The notes under the pieces were generated by a model. That model did no database searches and was not told where the DNA came from. It saw only the letters and a list, made by a program, of their open reading frames with translations. DNA of 40,491 bases from Mesaphorura yosii (lineage: Eukaryota; Arthropoda; Collembola; Poduromorpha; Tullbergiidae). Each line of letters begins with the position of its first letter. Within the stretch, counting starts at the first letter, position 1. The DNA lies in contig WIXG01000543.1 in NCBI GenBank assembly GCA_009869945.1, positions 1 through 40,491 of the forward strand, given 5' to 3'. This document shows positions 10,674-20,833 of the stretch, in pieces. The position numbers were made by a program, and so were the translations under genes.

Positions 10674-11810
10674 ATGTGTTCACAGAACACAATCTCGTTG
10701 CTAAAATTCGTGGATGACATCAGCTACAAGCTGTGCTTTCTCCCTTTTCGTATTGTCGTGCTGAAAAATGGCCAGCAGGCGTCTGTCGAGTATTGCCGGG
10801 ACAAAAAACGGCAACTTCTCTGCAAGATCACGACTGCGGGGTCAATCTTGGCCAAAATGGTACTCATTTACATTATTGGGCTGCTCTATCACCTGAGAAA
10901 TCATCACGAGCTGCCCTTGACTGACAGTGTCATGTACTACAGTCTTGCCGCAATCGAAAGCATGGCATTTTCATATCAATGCTTTCTCCTGCTCAATGCG
11001 AGGACGTTTTACGAGATTGAAGTCGCGTTCTTGGGTCTCAATTCAAAATTGCATCTACATCAGCGATCACGGGCCGAGAAGAAGCCTGATCGGATTGACC
11101 TGTTCCTCCTGTTCTTCATTGTGGTCATATTCTTTGTAGTACTCTGCGTAATTCCAATGGCAGTCTCTGTAATTCAGTGGGAAATTCATTTTGCTGTACT
11201 ACTCAAAACAAGGTGGATCATTTTAAATGTGCTGACGGCTATCTTTATTGCTACAGTGGTCTTCTTTGATTGGCTAGCCATCTTTCAGTTTGTTGGTTGG
11301 TTCCTTCTGTATGTTAGTTCTGTTTGTCGGTACCTGAAGCCTCTACGGTGGTCCTCTGGCTCGTCTTATCAACAAAAAGAACAAATGCTTCGTGTATACC
11401 GTGCATTGCAAATCATGAACGTCTTGGCCATGTCACTCAAGCATATGGTGGGCACTTCAATCCTGACAGGAGCCCTCATTGAAATATTCGCCTTATTTCT
11501 TGCACTTGGGTTTCATAAACAACTTGGCCTCTTTACAACGTGTGCTGCTTGCATTATGAGCTTAACGACCATCGTATTTCTTGGTGCATGTATGCAAACT
11601 GCCGGCAAAGTCGGTGAATTATCTGCACGGTTCTCGGAATCTTTTTTACGAAACGATATGGGCCTTCAGAAACATCAAAGACAACGTTTTCGTGCATGTC
11701 GACCTATGCAAGTACACATTGGGATTTTTGCCACGGTGAAAAAAGAGTCTTTTGGATCTCTCATGAGTAATGTAGTGATTGAATCTGTTGTAGACCTCTT
11801 AATGATGTAA
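10674..11810 (+). CDS. Seven-pass chemoreceptor, gustatory-receptor type
   Basis: A single-exon frame of 378 codons from the ATG at 10674; the frame is open upstream to 10518 but without an earlier ATG. Roughly seven hydrophobic segments are visible, for example KMVLIYIIGLLYHL, IDLFLLFFIVVIFFVVL, LLKTRWIILNVLTAIF and ALIEIFALFLALGF, plus a last span ending SVVDLLMM at the C-terminus. There is no signal peptide. The C-terminal motif is CRPMQVHIG, then a span. The separate piece at 21339-21848 has RPSRVEMG at the same place, so the two belong to one family. The insect gustatory TYhhhhhQF motif is absent. Likely a plasma-membrane ligand-gated channel or chemoreceptor subunit; ligand unknown. Its codon use is AT-richer than that of the two broken relatives. 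It lies 0.4 kb downstream of the RibB fragment. Confidence 0.75.
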   Translation: MCSQNTISLLKFVDDISYKLCFLPFRIVVLKNGQQASVEYCRDKKRQLLCKITTAGSILAKMVLIYIIGLLYHLRNHHELPLTDSVMYYSLAAIESMAFSYQCFLLLNARTFYEIEVAFLGLNSKLHLHQRSRAEKKPDRIDLFLLFFIVVIFFVVLCVIPMAVSVIQWEIHFAVLLKTRWIILNVLTAIFIATVVFFDWLAIFQFVGWFLLYVSSVCRYLKPLRWSSGSSYQQKEQMLRVYRALQIMNVLAMSLKHMVGTSILTGALIEIFALFLALGFHKQLGLFTTCAACIMSLTTIVFLGACMQTAGKVGELSARFSESFLRNDMGLQKHQRQRFRACRPMQVHIGIFATVKKESFGSLMSNVVIESVVDLLMM

Positions 11811-12033
11811 GAATTTCATATAAATTGTAAAGCAACTAAATTCTGTGTGAATTATTAATTCCCAAGATGGAATTCTTGCCCTTCAGGAAATCAAATTGAA
11901 CTTGACTGGTCACGGTTGCTAGTTTCATACCCTTGCTTTCACAAAAGGCTTTCGAATCGTCCCAAGTTCTCTGTAGGACAAAAACTAAAAGTTAATTACA
12001 ATACCTGATAAGAATGAAGGGCATTATGATGGG

Positions 12034-12911
12034 TTGAGGAAAGTGTTCACTCCACGTGGCCATTTTGTCCGTTGTCAACTCGCATCCAACACAAGCACAA
12101 CAACGACCACCGTGGAGCCCGTGACCACCACAGAACTCGTACTGTTGGTCTCATTCGAGTCCAGTGAGTCGTCGACGGTGAGCAGCAGCAGTGCGTCGTC
12201 CGCAGAGATAAGCACAAGCACATCAACATCGACGGCAAAAACAACGACGACGATCGTGTACGAGTAGAAGACGGAGATCTCTGTCCAGGAATCGATGCGG
12301 CTCTACGCAGCAGAGACTCAACGATGGGCATGATCCAGTGCTTGGGTCAACAACTTGCTGGACAGCTGCCTTCACACGACGCCCGGACCCTGCTGCTACT
12401 GCTCCAAAATTTCCATGGCAGCGAGATGGGCATGGGCCCCGGTTCAATCATCCTAACAACCTCAAACTGCAACGCCCGAATCCAACCATCAATACATCAA
12501 GTACTGCTTAATTACAAGCATATTCCACATCCCAGCCACTCCCCGCTGGTCCACCCACTGTAAGGGTATCGAATCAAAGCCATGATCCAGCATGAGAAAT
12601 ACGCTGGAGTTGGAAGGGGTAATGATATCGGACTCGTCTTACTAGAAGATGGGCATGAAGGTGGGTCTTATTGCACTGTCTGCATTGGGAGTCAGGGCGA
12701 TAGCTGCATAGTGAGTGGGTACTCGCACCCTAATGAGGCTACCGAATCGGATGGGTTGTTGCATGAAGCTGTTCAGGTTATCCTTCCTCGCTGCGGGAAT
12801 GGGCGTCTTGTTTGTGGGGCTGGGCGAATCAAATCAAGAGTTCCTCGACCGAAGTTGGATCTTTCAAAAATGGGTACACTTTACTCTACTGTAATTCAGC
12901 ATATAAATTAA
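12034..12911 (+). pseudogene. Mucin-linked trypsin-like serine protease homologue, decayed
   Basis: The region opens with a Ser/Thr-rich mucin-like stretch (12090-12260). A frameshift near 12262 leads to DLCPGIDAALRSRDS and then GSIILTTSNC, which sits where S1 peptidases have ILTAAHC; the catalytic His is Asn here. A stop at 12563 interrupts. Another frame continues with HEKYAGVGRGNDIGLVLLE (matching the NDIALL segment with the catalytic Asp) and CIVSGY (matching C.VTGWG), then C at the expected spacing. The Ser-containing GDSGGP block is not found before the stop at 12911. The missing His and Ser suggest descent from a non-catalytic protease homologue, or simple decay. Secreted clip/mucin-type homologues act in arthropod proteolytic cascades. 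Confidence 0.55.
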
Positions 12912-12931
12912 AACAAAAACTCAAGTTTTGC

Positions 12932-13300
12932 TTAGATAGCACGAGGAATCGACTGGTGGGCATTCACAAGGTCCACAAATTGTCCCAGTCTTCCAGCCAA
13001 GAACTCGTTCTGGCGCAGGTCTTGAGCTACTGACTTGTAGTTTAGAATATGTGAACGGAACCTGCCGGTGTCGACCGCTCTGACTGCTTTCGACCTGATG
13101 CCGGGTTCACCATTGGATCCAGGGAGGCCATCGGGACCTCTGCTCGATGCTGGGGCAGGGATGTAGGTTTGGCTTAGGATCTTGCACCACTTTCCACTTG
13201 CGCCGGCTGCATCGTCGACGAACATGAGGTTGGTGTCCCCTTCTGGACCGCCTGGCCCCCTCCCACCTCCAGCGCCAGGCGCGCCCGTTGCACCCACATT
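12932..13300 (-). pseudogene. Collagen-like gene scrap
   Basis: The minus strand reads GATGAPGAGGGRGPGGPEGD, then a non-collagenous insert, then GPDGLPGSNGEPG. These are Gly-X-Y repeats with Pro at X and Y. The remainder to the stop at 12932 has no repeat. The triple-helical part is far too short for a working collagen and begins directly beside the orphan ABCC exon on the other strand. I see it as a gene fragment, possibly one or two exons. Confidence 0.5.
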
Positions 13301-13339
13301 CTATAATGTGCCGGATTCAAATTTTCGCGCTTTTCCTAG

Positions 13340-13972
<633 letters not shown>

Positions 13973-14292
13973 CCGTCAGAATACCTATGACACACATTAA
14001 ATACGTTTCACGTATTTCCGTTTGCCGAGGTGACCTTAAGCTTCATCATGGGAAGTTCGTTCAGACTTCTTGTTCACGTGACAAGAGATGCTCATCTCTT
14101 TTATTTGTGCAGGGATTTGAAATTTTGAAACTGGAATTTGATTGGCAAAACGAAATTCGAAGCCGAACTTTCTTGAAATTCAAGACTCGTATTTTCAGCT
14201 AGTGAACATCAAATATCTTCCGGAAAATGATTTATTTCCTGACAATGATCAATACATTTGCATCATAATTGGACACTATTAAAAAGCAGACC
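13973..14292. other. Short intergenic gap between ABCC fragment and PLA2
   Basis: No gene seen. It includes ATTAAA at 13996-14001 for the plus strand and tttatt at 14231-14236, which reads AATAAA on the minus strand and fits the 3' end of the phospholipase gene. Confidence 0.5.
14231..14236 (-). terminator. Poly(A) signal of the phospholipase gene
   Basis: AATAAA on the minus strand, 57 bases past the stop codon at 14293. Confidence 0.6.
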
Positions 14293-14802
14293 TCAGCATG
14301 ACCCAGCCGGAAAATTGGGTTGCCAGAACACTTCATATTTTTCGTTGTAAAGGTGGACATTCATGCGTAGACAGACAGCAAGTTCCCAGTCACAGCTGCA
14401 ACATTCACCTGCTGTTAAGACTGTTTTCCAATTCGGGTTTGCCGATAGACATGGATCGGACGCATATTGGACAGGAGGAAAATTGTATGATTGAAAATTA
14501 CAATTGACTCGAAATTTAGCTTTGATTTTATCAAAGCATTTGTCGTGTTTGTAGCAGCACCTGTCCAATTCGTCTACACACCCACCCTCACCTCCACGCC
14601 GACACCATTGACCATAACCAAAGAAATCCCAGGTGCTTTTCCCACTGCCCTCCAAGTATGTGTTCATCATCCGCCGCTGCAGTGCCAGGCTTCGCCTCGT
14701 ACGCCCCAAGCTGCTGCTGTTGCTCGTCCCGCTGCACCACACCTCAAAGCAAAGTGTGCTGGCCATCACCAGCAGCGCCAAAATTATTCCTTGTCCTTGC
14801 AT
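14293..14802 (-). CDS. Secreted phospholipase A2, group I/II-like
   Basis: A single-exon gene of 169 codons. The first true ATG is at 14802; the open frame upstream has only TTG. A signal peptide (MQGQGIILALLVMASTL) leads to a mature domain with the catalytic block LDRCCYKHDKCF, giving a His86-Asp87 dyad. Six or more further Cys follow, with CSCDWELAVCL and YNEKY near the C-terminus as in group I/II enzymes that hydrolyse sn-2 acyl chains of phospholipids with Ca2+. The Ca2+ loop reads YGQWCRRGGEG where the family has YGCYCGxGGxG, so one Cys and one loop Gly are replaced. Activity may be reduced, or binding may be the role. A TATA box lies at 14909-14914 and AATAAA at 14231-14236. Confidence 0.8.
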   Translation of the reverse strand: MQGQGIILALLVMASTLCFEVWCSGTSNSSSLGRTRRSLALQRRMMNTYLEGSGKSTWDFFGYGQWCRRGGEGGCVDELDRCCYKHDKCFDKIKAKFRVNCNFQSYNFPPVQYASDPCLSANPNWKTVLTAGECCSCDWELAVCLRMNVHLYNEKYEVFWQPNFPAGSC

Positions 14803-14908
14803 ATTGTACGGATTCAACTTTCAATTTGCAGTGTTGAAAGAATGTTGTTGAAAGAAAGAATGAGCACGACGAACTGAAACTGGCCTGGGAACCTCCTAAG
14901 CATGGCCT

Positions 14909-14914
14909 TTTATA
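14909..14914 (-). promoter_or_regulatory. TATA box of the phospholipase gene
   Basis: TATAAA on the minus strand within catATAAAAgg context, about 107 bases before the ATG at 14802. This predicts transcription starting near 14880. Confidence 0.6.
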
Positions 14915-15238
14915 TGCCAGTGACAGGTACCCGACGCCTCGACGACTTTGGCCAATAATGAGTCATATTCTGCTAAAAATAGGAGCCTACAAGAGATTAA
15001 AATGCCTATTGGTATTGTTAAAAGGCTGAAGAATTTGCTGAAGGCATGATGAGTTAATACAGAGTTTGATGAGTCAGATGTCGTCAGGTCCTTTTTTGTT
15101 ACATTCAAAGTTGAATTGACAGACAGATTGATTTCATGAGAAAGACGAATGCAACAGACTCTTAATTGTTGCATGAATTCTGTACAAACATACTAATAAT
15201 TAAATGAAACGCATATGTGCATGTATTCTTGCGAATAA
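14915..15238. other. Intergenic region
   Basis: AT-rich, no gene or repeat recognised; a 92-codon minus-strand frame at 14896-15174 carries no motif. Confidence 0.5.
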
Positions 15239-15658
15239 ATGAACCCGTGGTTCGGCTCAACTTGTAGTTCATTGGAATTCCCAACGGAAAGTTTGACGCA
15301 TGTGCATCAAACCACCGCCGCCGCGTGCGGCGGACGCATACGCGCGACCTCCCTTTTGAAGGCCGTCACACCCCCTGCTAGAAGCGGTTCGTGGGGATGC
15401 AGCAGCTGCAGGTGCACGAGCGAGAAGAAACACGACTGCGCCCATTGCGACAAGAAATTCCTGCTGAAGCGGCAGCACGAATGGACGCACATCGGTGAGA
15501 AGCCGCTGCTCTGCGTCTACTGCGGCCGGGGGTTTGCGAGGTATAATCAAAGGAGCGAGCACCAGAAGAGACATCAGAAAATGATTGACAAGAGGTGGGC
15601 GCTCGAGATGGCCGACGGAGAGTCGGCGGTGACGGGGCGTCTGCCGATGGAAAGGTAG
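15239..15658 (+). pseudogene. C2H2 zinc-finger fragment
   Basis: The frame is open from 15239 to the stop at 15656-15658. It carries two C2H2 fingers joined by the usual linker: CAHCDKKF...HEWTHIGEKP and CVYCGRGF...EHQKRH. The first finger has nine residues between its second Cys and first His instead of twelve, so it is probably broken. The sequence before the fingers is Ser/Ala/Arg-rich with no domain. The frame ends 26 bases before the hairpin at 15684. This looks like the tail of a zinc-finger gene that was cut and joined to the NB-ARC/TPR fragment. Confidence 0.5.
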
Positions 15659-15683
15659 CTATTGTGTTTATTCTTCTTATTTG

Positions 15684-15722
15684 GGATCAAGGTAGGCCAC
15701 TGATGCTGGCCTACCTTGATCC
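15684..15722. repeat. Perfect 16-bp inverted repeat at a gene junction
   Basis: The arms ggatcaaggtaggcca (15684-15699) and tggcctaccttgatcc (15707-15722) are exact reverse complements around a 7-base loop. The right arm is coding sequence of the NB-ARC/TPR family (Leu-Ala-Tyr-Leu-Asp-Pro, also found in the copies at 23 and 30 kb). The left arm is therefore an inverted copy of the first bases of the truncated gene and marks a fold-back rearrangement point. Confidence 0.85.
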
Positions 15723-16440
15723 TGACAAGATTACGCTCAAGTTTCTGGAGTCCGTTTTTGGACATACAAAACCCTCCTTTCTTAGAGTCTGGGGAATGGC
15801 GAACACAAACTCCAAACCTTGGACGAGCCTGGCTCTCCTGGAAAAGCACGGAGTGATTCAGTTGAGCAAGCAGTCGGTCATCATCGCTCCGCCAGCGCAG
15901 GAAGCAATCAGGTCGACTCTCACCGCCAAAGAAGAGCTCTCTGTGTTTGACAAATTGCGAAACACACACAAAGCGTTGATTCAGAAGAAGGGCGTTTATG
16001 GAGCTTTGACGGTAGAGTGCACCGCCCACCGACTCAACGTGCTCCGTCTTGATCTGAAGAGTAATTCGCTGAGCGGCCACTTCGGCCGACTTTGGTATGA
16101 CTTCTGGATTCGCAGTACGTATTCATCGGCACTCTCAATCGCCCAGGATGCACACGCGATCCTCAAGTCGCGGTTTGGCGAGAAGAACGAGGCGACGATT
16201 GTCGCGAAGTACGCAATAGGGACCACTCACTACCTCCTGAACAACTATTCGGAAGCAATTCGAATACTGGAGTCACTGCTTCCGGTGGTCAAGTCTGTGC
16301 TTGGTAAAAGGCACGAGACGACAGCCGAGATTCTTTTTTTTTGCTGTGGCGTGCGTACAAAACTGCTGGAAATCCCAAGCGGGCGAGTCACTACCTCAAA
16401 AAACGCGACGCTTTGTTCGGGAAGCCTTAGCCAACTTAAC
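15706..16440 (+). pseudogene. NB-ARC/TPR copy D, 5'-truncated
   Basis: The coding similarity starts abruptly at LAYLDPDKI, the first helix of the winged-helix region, so the P-loop ATPase half is missing. It continues with LALLEKHGVIQLS, PPAQEAIRSTLTA, LRNTHKALIQKKG and a TPR region (YSSALSIAQDAHAILKSRFG, ATIVAKYAIGTTHYL, EAIRILESLLPVVKSVLG). At a T9 run (16334-16342) the frame shifts by one. The expected continuation AYKTAGNPKRASHYLKKRDA is in another frame and ends at a stop near 16430. The truncated 5' end sits on the hairpin at 15684-15722. It is probably a dead partial duplicate of the intact gene at 23119. The homopolymer shift could be a sequencing error, but the missing 5' half could not. 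Confidence 0.75.
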
Positions 16441-16540
16441 CGAAGACCTGAACCAGCATCAGGCCTTCGCCTTCACGCACGCAACACGCCAATTCTCACT
16501 ATGTTCATTTGTTTATCTTACTACATGCTACTTACTTTCG

Positions 16541-16546
16541 AATAAA
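16541..16546 (+). terminator. AATAAA signal after copy D
   Basis: AATAAA about 110 bases past the TPR end of copy D and 35 bases from the convergent ABCH stop codon. Confidence 0.5.
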
Positions 16547-16580
16547 TAACTACAGTTTACTCTGAAAAACTGACGACCGA

Positions 16581-19204
16581 TCAAGACCCCGCTCCCCCCA
16601 TCTGCGACACGCCTCTCGCGGCAAACACATTCGCCAGCGCCCACAACGCGAGCGAGTAACCGACCGTCACGGCGAAGCCCGGCCACACCTTCGGGTGGGT
16701 AGGCCCCCAGCCGCGGCCGAGCATCGAGCGAATCGCCTCCGCGGCGTGCGTCTGCGGGACGAAGACGCGGCCGAGCCACTGCAGCGCCTCGGGCATGCCG
16801 GCTGTGGGCCAGAAGACGCCCGCCACGACCACCATCGGGAGCGTGATGGCGAGTGCCCACTGCATGACGACCTTCTCCTCGTCGCAAACGGCGCTCAGCA
16901 CGAAACCCCCGAACATGCCCAGGAACCCTTGCAGGACGGCTAGCGCCACCACACACGCGACCAGGAGCCCCTGCGTTGGTGGCCCGACGCCGTCACCGCT
17001 GTGCACCGGCACGCGAAAGACGCCAAAGAGCACGGCGAGGCAGATGGCCGCCTGGAGCACGACGATGAGGCACTGCGAGAGGAGGTGGGCCGTTATTATT
17101 TCTGAAGGCGATACCCCGGCCACGATCGACCGCTCCAGCATCCCCTCCCGCTTCTCCACGACGTACGAGAGGCCCGTGATGGAGATGGCCGCAAAGAAAA
17201 TGACAGCGAGCACAAGCCCGGGGCCGACGTACTCCACGACGAGGGTCGGGCGCGAGTGGCCGTAGATAGGCGGTTCGTACTGCAAAATGCGAAAATTAAC
17301 GCCTGCGACTCATCTCATACAATGCTTGCATTTGAATTTCCCGGCCTCGCACTTACCTGAATCGGGCCATTGCCCGCAGAGGGCGTGCGCTCACGCACGG
17401 CAGCGGCGGAGGAGCTCCGATTTCTGACGGCCGTCAGCAGCTCCCGATACGCCTCTCCCACTGCCTTCTGCACGCTGATTGTGATGTGGCGGCTCGTTTG
17501 GTCGAGTTGGACGGTCAAAGGAGGAGGCACTCCAGCTCCAGGCAAGGACGTCCCATTTCCCCTCAACGCAACCGCGTCCTCAGCTGTGTACGTATCCTTG
17601 GGCTTTCTTGGCCGTACGCGTAGTGGTGGGCTGTTTGATTGAGCTGTGCCGCCAAAACTCAGGCCAAGCGCTTGACCCTCCACCTGCGCACTAAAATCCT
17701 TGCTAAGCGCCACGTACCCATAAATAGCACCCTCGGCTCGCATCACAGCGCTTGCCTCCGCCTCGCTCGCGAACTCGCGTAGACCGCCCGCGAAAGTTTC
17801 GCCCGCATCGAGGATTCGCACGAATTCGCAGCTCCAGCGGCTCAGATTGCCTGACGGAGCCAAGCAGTCACGCGCGCCCGCCAGCACTTCGTGGTTGACG
17901 ACGCCGAACGGGAGCGCCCAGGGCTCGGTCCCGATGGCCCAGCAGCAGAGGAAGATTTGGAGGGCGGGGAAGAGGAGGAGGAAGAAGATGAAAAGGATCT
18001 GCCGCCAGATGTAGACAAAGTTCTTCATGACGAGGGCACCGAGACGGGCGGTGTAGCCGGGGTGGGGTAGCAGGCGCGGGAGCGACAGGCGCCCCTTGCC
18101 ACAAGCCCGCAAGGGTGTGAGAGGCGTGACTTTGACGGCAGGCGCGTCTTCATCGGCCTGACTGAGCACCAGAAAAACCCCCTCGAGGCTCTCCGCCCCG
18201 TGGCGGGCCATCAGCACGCCCGGCGGCCCCTCGGCGAGGATCCGCCCGCTTCGCATGAGGCCGACGGTGGCTGCTCCGCGGGCCTCGTCGATGTAGTGAG
18301 TTGTGATTATCACCGTCGTCGGCAGCACGGCTCCGTTCGAGCCCCCGCCCTTGACAATCTCGCCGAGGTACTCCCAAATCGCCTTCCGAAGGAGCGGGTC
18401 GACTCCGACGGTGGGTTCATCGAGAATCAGGAGTCTTGGCGAGTGAACGAGAGCGCAAGCGAACGACGTGCGTCGCTGCTGGCCGCCGCTCATGCGCCTG
18501 ATTTCGGTGCCCCAATCAGGCAGCTGAAGCAGCCGCACGAGGAACTGCCCGCGAGCCTCGATGGCGGCTCGGCTCATGCCGTAAATGCGTCCAAAGTAAA
18601 GGAGCGCCTCTCGGATCGTGAATTCCCGGTAGAGGGCGAGCTCCTGCGGCATGTACCCGACGGCGCCGCGGAGGCCGCCAGCGTGAGCATGCAGTTCTTC
18701 GCCTGCGAACGTGATGAAGCCTGAATCGAGCCGCTTCGTCCCGACGATGCAGGAAAGGAGCGTCGTCTTGCCGCAGCCGGAGGCGCCGAGGAGGGCGTAG
18801 CTGAAATATGCAAAAGGGAGGGGTCATTTTAAAGGGAGCTAGGGGTCGTAAAGGCGCTGAGGCAAAGGCGCGAGGGGTGGGGCTCACATCGTCCCCTGGC
18901 AGACGTCTATGCTCAGATTGTTCAGCACGGGGCGGCTTCCATACGATTTGTAGCCGGCGGTCACGGTGACGAGCGAAGGTTTTGGTGGAGACGAGGGCGG
19001 TACTGGCGGCGCATACTCGGACTCGGGCCGAGGTGAAGGAGGCGGGCACGGCGGAGGCTCCACTTGAATCATGACGGAGGATGAGCTCGTTGGAGCCGAT
19101 TCGGCGGCCTTTTCCGTCTCAGGTGGACGCAGTGGCATTACTGCATTTCGCCCTTCTGCGTCCTCGTCGCTGACCGATGCGGATGGATCCATGACCGAGG
19201 ACAT
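16581..19204 (-). CDS. ABC half-transporter, subfamily H
   Basis: Exons 19204-18888, 18800-17357 and 17279-16581 join at GT-AG sites to 819 codons. The first exon encodes a disordered Pro/Ser-rich cytosolic N-terminus and the start of the ATPase domain. The next carries Walker A (LLGASGCGKTTLL, completed across the intron), the Q-loop GYMPQELALY, signature RMSGGQQRRTS, Walker B LLILDEPTVGVD and H-loop IITTHY. Membrane helices follow: one near FVYIWRQILFIFFLLLFPAL, then a large extracellular loop with NLS and NGT sequons, then five spans in the last exon (LVLAVIFFAAISITGL, FGGFVLSAV and others). ATPase-first order with GYMPQE is typical of ABCH/ABCG23-like proteins of arthropods, which are linked to lipid and cuticle-barrier export. 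It probably works as a dimer. The substrate cannot be read. ATGs at 19204 and 19192 both fit; I chose the first. Confidence 0.9.
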
Positions 19205-19831
19205 TTGAAGAATGAGACATGAAAGCAAATTCAAAACAGCATGTGCTATGCACAGCCGGACTCCGACTCGGTTTTGCAATGCTTGGCCAAGTTTCGCATA
19301 TTTTTGGAATTTTCGCATGTTGCCTTTTCCCAAATTGCGATATTGCGAATTTAGTATGTCATGTTCTAATTTGGCCTCGTTGTGTTGGAACGACTTTTCG
19401 CAAGTCGACTTTTGAGCCGAGTTTTGGGTGAATTTCATTGTAGCGTGCATTTGCATTGAGGAAATTTCCTCTACTGTTTTACGAAGATGACGACGATAAA
19501 TTTACCAATTTCTGCGCCCAGTGTAAGGAAAATCGAAACAGAAATCTGGTGTGGGTTGCTGAAACTGAAAACTAATCCACAAGATACGCAACTGCTCGAG
19601 TTAGCGCACAAGCTGAACGCACGCACGTACATGTTTATTGAGAGCAGGAGCGAATTAACAACGCAGGTGGCCCGCAGTGCAGTCACTGTTCACAGCCAAA
19701 ATGAATTGGCAATTAAATTAATTGGATGCGGCGATGTAATAAAAATGACGGCCGGAGCAAATCTGAACAGCAACCATAAACTCAGGCGTTCGCAGTCAAT
19801 TTCAAGGTTATTCGGTCGTAAACTGGAAATA
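19205..19831. other. Region between the ABCH gene and the scaffold gene
   Basis: It should hold the 5' leader of the ABCH gene and the 3' UTR of the scaffold gene, both on the minus strand. A tttatt near 19631 reads AATAAA on the minus strand and suits the scaffold. A plus-strand frame of 181 codons (19487-20032) begins here but has no motif and overlaps the scaffold exon antisense, so I do not call it. Confidence 0.5.
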
Positions 19832-20833
19832 TTAAAGTCGAGTCGTGTGGAGGACACCTTCAGGCAAGGGCTCTTCGCCCTCCTCCTCGTTCTCATACTC
19901 GATCCGCTTCACCGCACCGTTGAACTGCACTCCTCTGCCACCGCCGCCACCCGCCGCGGGTGCCTGCGAATGCGACAGCGTCGGACGCGGCGAAGGTTGC
20001 GGGCTCGGCTCCTGACTTGTCGGCGCCAGTGAGGCGACGAAAGTCGCGCCCGGGTCGTCCCCCAGCCCTTTGACGAGCACCGCCTCCGAGAAACTCACCC
20101 GCCTCGTCTGCGGCGGACCCCACCCGATCGGAAGCGCGAGCGGGCCCTTCAGCGAGCTGGCGCGTGGGCGGGCGACGTGTGCGGCACAGAGCGCGAGGTG
20201 CGGGCCAGCGATTCGGACGCAGGAGGGCTCTAGTTCAGGCCCGAGCTCGGGTTGCTGTTCGAAATCTGGCTCAGACTCAGAGTCTGACCCTGACGATGAA
20301 TGCGGCGACGATGGCGGCGCCGGGCGTACCGTCACTTTAGGCGGTGGCTGTGGGCGTGGGCCCGCCTGCGACGGGCTTCCGCTCTTCTTCAGTGAGCCAC
20401 CTCTCTTAATCTTGTCAAAGAGGCCCATTAGGCTTCGGGGGACGAACGCCGAAGGCGTGCACCGCTGCTGTCGCTGCTCCTGATTTGATTCGGCTTCACT
20501 CTGGTTGTCCTCGGGCTCCGGTTCGGCTTCAGGCTCAGATTTGGGCTCGGGCAGAATTTCGGTGGTGTTTCCACTGTTATCTTTGCCCGGCCCCGATTTC
20601 GGGCTGCTTCGGAGTCGCAGTCGGAGGCACTTTTCACTCTCGATATTCGCTGTCGACGTGCCCGTGCCACTGCCCACGCTGTGACTTTCGCTTTGGCCGT
20701 GGCTGGCAAGTTGAAGCTGGCGTACGGCTTCCTGAATGACTTCGTCGACGAATTGGGCGGCTGCGAGCTGAATCTGTTGAATGGCTACTGCTGCTGTGGA
20801 CGTGGACGTATTCGGGCGGAGGTCGTGACTCAT
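19832..20833 (-). CDS. Disordered scaffold with AKAP-like helix and PP1-docking motifs
   Basis: A single-exon frame of 333 codons with no globular domain. Near the N-terminus, residues ~20-42 form an amphipathic helix (AAQFVDEVIQEAVRQL) with small or hydrophobic residues at the spacing used by A-kinase-anchoring helices to bind the PKA regulatory-subunit dimer. The middle is Glu/Pro/Ser-rich, with a basic patch LFDKIKRGGSLKKSG. RRVSFSEAVL combines a PKA-type site (RRVS) with an RVxF protein phosphatase 1 docking motif, and RGVQFNGAVKRI repeats the RxVxF pattern near an acidic tail. A role in bringing PKA and PP1 together is inferred from motifs alone. Codon use and GC content are high, as in the ABCH gene. 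Confidence 0.6.
   Translation of the reverse strand: MSHDLRPNTSTSTAAVAIQQIQLAAAQFVDEVIQEAVRQLQLASHGQSESHSVGSGTGTSTANIESEKCLRLRLRSSPKSGPGKDNSGNTTEILPEPKSEPEAEPEPEDNQSEAESNQEQRQQRCTPSAFVPRSLMGLFDKIKRGGSLKKSGSPSQAGPRPQPPPKVTVRPAPPSSPHSSSGSDSESEPDFEQQPELGPELEPSCVRIAGPHLALCAAHVARPRASSLKGPLALPIGWGPPQTRRVSFSEAVLVKGLGDDPGATFVASLAPTSQEPSPQPSPRPTLSHSQAPAAGGGGGRGVQFNGAVKRIEYENEEEGEEPLPEGVLHTTRL

Noticed and set aside
19487..20032. Plus-strand 181-codon open frame
   Set aside because: No motif, and its second half is antisense to the scaffold exon; the first half overlaps that gene's likely 3' UTR.
20070..20739. Plus-strand frames over the scaffold gene
   Set aside because: Shadows of the Ser/Glu-rich minus-strand exon.
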